A stretch of 64,000 nt of DNA, taken from contig NZ_BLAW01000001.1 of NCBI RefSeq assembly GCF_009617895.1, forward strand, positions 921,001 to 985,000, written 5' to 3'. How positions within the stretch are numbered: position 1 is the stretch's first letter; each line of letters starts with the position of its first letter. Shown here in pieces: positions 61,924 through 64,000 of the stretch. The position numbers were made by a program, and so were the translations under genes. The notes under the pieces are model-generated. The model was not told the origin of the DNA and did no database searches. It was given only the letters and a program-made list of their open reading frames with translations. The stretch is from Prolixibacter sp. SD074. GTDB taxonomy: Bacteria > Bacteroidota > Bacteroidia > Bacteroidales > Prolixibacteraceae.

Positions 61924-63231
61924 TTAATTAATTGCCAACATATCTTTGGGCCGGTGATATTCGAACAAATTCTGATCAGGCCACTCTTTTACCCGGCGAC
62001 AAATACGATCCATCAGGTGGCTTAAGTCGCGCGTAAAGTTCGGGCCTTTCCAGCTGCTGGTATTGGTAATAATCACATATTCGAGGCCATCAGGACGACG
62101 TTTCATGATCGCAGCCGTTCCGGGCATACTCCCCGTTCTCCACCAGTAACCCGATGCGGTAGTACCACGCCAACCCAGTGGTTCGAATCCACGCGGATTC
62201 GGAGTAGTTATTTCCCTGATACTCTCGGGCGACAATATATCCGTTACGCCGGGAAAACCATCGATGACAACCAGTAACTTCATCAATTCGGCAGGAGAAG
62301 CGACCCAACCACCGGCTGAACTCAGGAGTGAAATGTCGTTTCCACCATTTGATTTAGGAAGAATTAAACCCGAGCCATCACAAGCCTTAACCGGAAGAGA
62401 ACCCCGTTGCTCGTAATACTTTACTTCGTTTGGATATTTGTTCTTATATAAATCGTGTCCAATGTGCATATCAGTAATCCCTGCAGGCAACAATACATTG
62501 GCCCGCACATAATTCTCATACGACATTCCAGAAGTACGGGCAATCACTTCGCCCAGCAACACAAAGCCCAGGTTAGAATACGAACTCATTGTGCCCGGCT
62601 TGAAATGCAACCGGTGACTGGTGACAAATTTCAAATACGTGTCGATGGTAGCCGGAAGCGGATCGCCCACCTTGCGCGCAATGACATCGGGCATAAACAT
62701 CGGGTCGCCGTATTTCTGTGTCCAGCCGCCAGAGTGATTCAATAACTCCCGTACCGTAATGTCGGCCATGCGCCGATCGCGATACGGCATATATTTTTCG
62801 TCGTTGATAATTCCATCCTTGCCAAACACCTTTGAGTCGAGCGATAATTTGCCACTCTCAATGAGTTTAAAAATGGCAACAGCCGTAATCAATTTTGAAA
62901 CACTGGCAATTCTGAAAATATTACGGGGTTCGGTAATGACATTATGTTCTTTATCAGCATAACCGTAGCCATGTGCAAAAACCAGCTTTTCGTCCTTCAC
63001 CACAGCAATGGAAACACCGCGCAATTCATTTCTTTCCATGAAACGATCCACCGTACGCTCAATATAATCAGAGTAATCAAACGTCGATAAGTCGTTGGTA
63101 AGCCGCTCGTTAAGCGGTTTCATGTCAGGAACCGAAAAGCTGTGTTTGGGAACACCCAGGTCAGAAAAGCCAGGTGTAAAGTCAGACATGACAAACAGCA
63201 ATGCAAAAATAAATCCCAATAAATACCTCAT
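61924..63231 (-). CDS. Serine hydrolase, beta-lactamase/DD-peptidase-like (class C fold)
   Basis: 435 residues from the ATG at 63231 (MRYLLGFIFALLFVMSD, signal peptide). The catalytic SxxK is in FRIASVSKLITAVAIF, the YxN in TMSSYSNLGFVLLGEVIA. Overall it matches the PF00144 family of esterases and D-aminopeptidases, likely periplasmic. The third motif (HxG/KTG) is not plain. A short duplicated PMRYL start explains the choice of start. Single gene. Confidence 0.85.
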   Translation of the reverse strand: MRYLLGFIFALLFVMSDFTPGFSDLGVPKHSFSVPDMKPLNERLTNDLSTFDYSDYIERTVDRFMERNELRGVSIAVVKDEKLVFAHGYGYADKEHNVITEPRNIFRIASVSKLITAVAIFKLIESGKLSLDSKVFGKDGIINDEKYMPYRDRRMADITVRELLNHSGGWTQKYGDPMFMPDVIARKVGDPLPATIDTYLKFVTSHRLHFKPGTMSSYSNLGFVLLGEVIARTSGMSYENYVRANVLLPAGITDMHIGHDLYKNKYPNEVKYYEQRGSLPVKACDGSGLILPKSNGGNDISLLSSAGGWVASPAELMKLLVVIDGFPGVTDILSPESIREITTPNPRGFEPLGWRGTTASGYWWRTGSMPGTAAIMKRRPDGLEYVIITNTSSWKGPNFTRDLSHLMDRICRRVKEWPDQNLFEYHRPKDMLAIN

Positions 63232-63304
63232 AGGCACTGTTCTGGAAATAGTATTGTGAAAATTCACTAAAATATCGAAGCACAATTAAATAGGTGCCGC
63301 AATT

Positions 63305-63336
63305 TTATAAACAAAAGCCTGTTCAAAAAACAGGCT
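63305..63336 (-). terminator. Intrinsic terminator of pyrD
   Basis: AGCCTGTT (63316-63323) and AACAGGCT (63329-63336), loop CAAAA; on the minus strand TTTTGTTT follows. Confidence 0.7.
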
Positions 63337-63386
63337 GCATGTTATATAACGTTAAAATTCATTAATTCGTGTACGTACAAATGTAT

Positions 63387-64000
63387 TTACAATTGTAAAC
63401 TGCCGACTAAATCAGCAGCCGATTCAATTTTGTGACGTTTCAGGTAATCCTCTATACCTTTCACAATCTTTACCGGAGCAAGCGGATCGACAAAACCAGC
63501 CGTTCCTACCTGGATAGCAGAAGCGCCCGCCAGCATAAACTCAATTGCATCCGCAGCATTCATGATGCCTCCCATACCAATAACCGGTATTTTTACCGCC
63601 CGAGCAACCTGCCAGACCATCCGCAGTGCAACAGGCTTGACCGCAGGGCCCGATAGTCCGCCTGTAATCGTCGAAAGCACCGGTTTACGCGTCTCAGCAT
63701 CAATGGCCATCGCCAGCAACGTATTGATCAGCGAGACACTGTCGGCACCCACACCTTCCACCGCACGGGCAATCTCATCAATGGCAGTTACATTTGGCGA
63801 CAGCTTTACCATTAAGTGTTTTTTGTAAACTTTGCGCACCGCACGTACAACCGCTTCTGCCGACGGACAACTGGTTCCGAAAGTCATCCCACCTTCCTTC
63901 ACATTCGGGCAGGAAATATTCAGTTCAATCCCCGGAATATGCTCCAGTTCGTCAATTACCCCCGCACACTCAACGTATTCTTCCACAGTAGATCCCGAAA
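63387..64000 (-). CDS. pyrD: Dihydroorotate dehydrogenase, class 1B (5' end outside window)
   Basis: Pyrimidine synthesis flavoenzyme. About 204 C-terminal codons are visible; the frame is open at the right edge ([17 protein letters not shown]), so the start lies beyond. FMN/orotate motifs: [20 protein letters not shown] with the catalytic Cys typical of class 1[83 protein letters not shown] PyrK partner would be expected just upstream, outside the window. Confidence 0.95.
   Translation of the reverse strand, partial: SGSTVEEYVECAGVIDELEHIPGIELNISCPNVKEGGMTFGTSCPSAEAVVRAVRKVYKKHLMVKLSPNVTAIDEIARAVEGVGADSVSLINTLLAMAIDAETRKPVLSTITGGLSGPAVKPVALRMVWQVARAVKIPVIGMGGIMNAADAIEFMLAGASAIQVGTAGFVDPLAPVKIVKGIEDYLKRHKIESAADLVGSLQL

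Overview
The window looks like a piece of a Bacteroidota chromosome (about 45 % GC by eye), most likely from the Marinilabiliales/Prolixibacteraceae side of the phylum; the order-level placement is a guess. Support comes from gene families typical of the phylum (DUF5606 protein, carboxypeptidase-regulatory-domain proteins, many glycosidases, fused 2-oxoacid dehydrogenase E1, curli-type secretion genes), and from promoters with the Bacteroidota -33 TTTG / -7 TAnnTTTG pattern. Gene starts rarely carry a Shine-Dalgarno. No rRNA, CRISPR array or prophage was seen. Three tRNA genes are present: Pro-CGG, Thr-CGT and Gly-CCC.

Layout. 1-2771: an outer-membrane porin and the ATPase of a glycine-betaine ABC importer (cut by the window edge) form a minus-strand operon next to a MarR regulator with a palindromic operator. 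2841-8249: a surface/TonB-type accessory protein, a 21-bp-period degenerate tandem repeat (4346-4702), a GH3 beta-glucosidase and a chimeric glycosidase remnant. 8262-11015: an MntR-like repressor divergent from an Nramp metal transporter fused to a universal stress protein domain, then tRNA-Pro. 11210-17602: a UDG-like protein, a TolB-like lipoprotein, broken remnants of a PLDc_N protein and a nitroreductase, PrsW and a GH20 hexosaminidase. 17916-21998: a methionine operon (aspartate kinase, metY, metA) preceded by a SAM-clan riboswitch and a methionine-rich leader peptide. 22004-31292: small hypotheticals and a curli-type amyloid locus (csgE; then csgA-like, an unknown gene, csgF, csgG, csgB-like and a TolB-like lipoprotein gene split by an IS4-type element). 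31293-32238: a long gene-poor region with a recurrent leader-like repeat.

32239-48717 is mainly housekeeping: ridA, rpsF-rpsR-rplI, a MATE pump, tdh, tRNA-Thr, a NifX-like gene pair, the three-subunit transhydrogenase, tRNA-Gly, a zinc metallopeptidase, a TonB receptor, a DUF5606 protein, purC, phoH and mazG. A 211-bp MITE-like element with perfect 21-bp terminal repeats sits between mazG and clpC and supplies the end of the clpC reading frame. 48932-64000 carries clpC, gyrA, a TPR protein, msrB, mgsA, a GH73 enzyme, an E2-E1-flavodoxin operon, a serine hydrolase and a partial pyrD.

How the genes work together: AK, MetA (Glu111, predicted acetyl-CoA type) and MetY give a direct-sulfhydrylation route to homocysteine under apparent dual RNA control. 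The csg genes form an amyloid secretion system in which one accessory lipoprotein has been knocked out by a recent insertion. Several short frameshifted remnants (7179-7877, 14766-15180, 22004-22118, 45612-45780) show ongoing gene decay.
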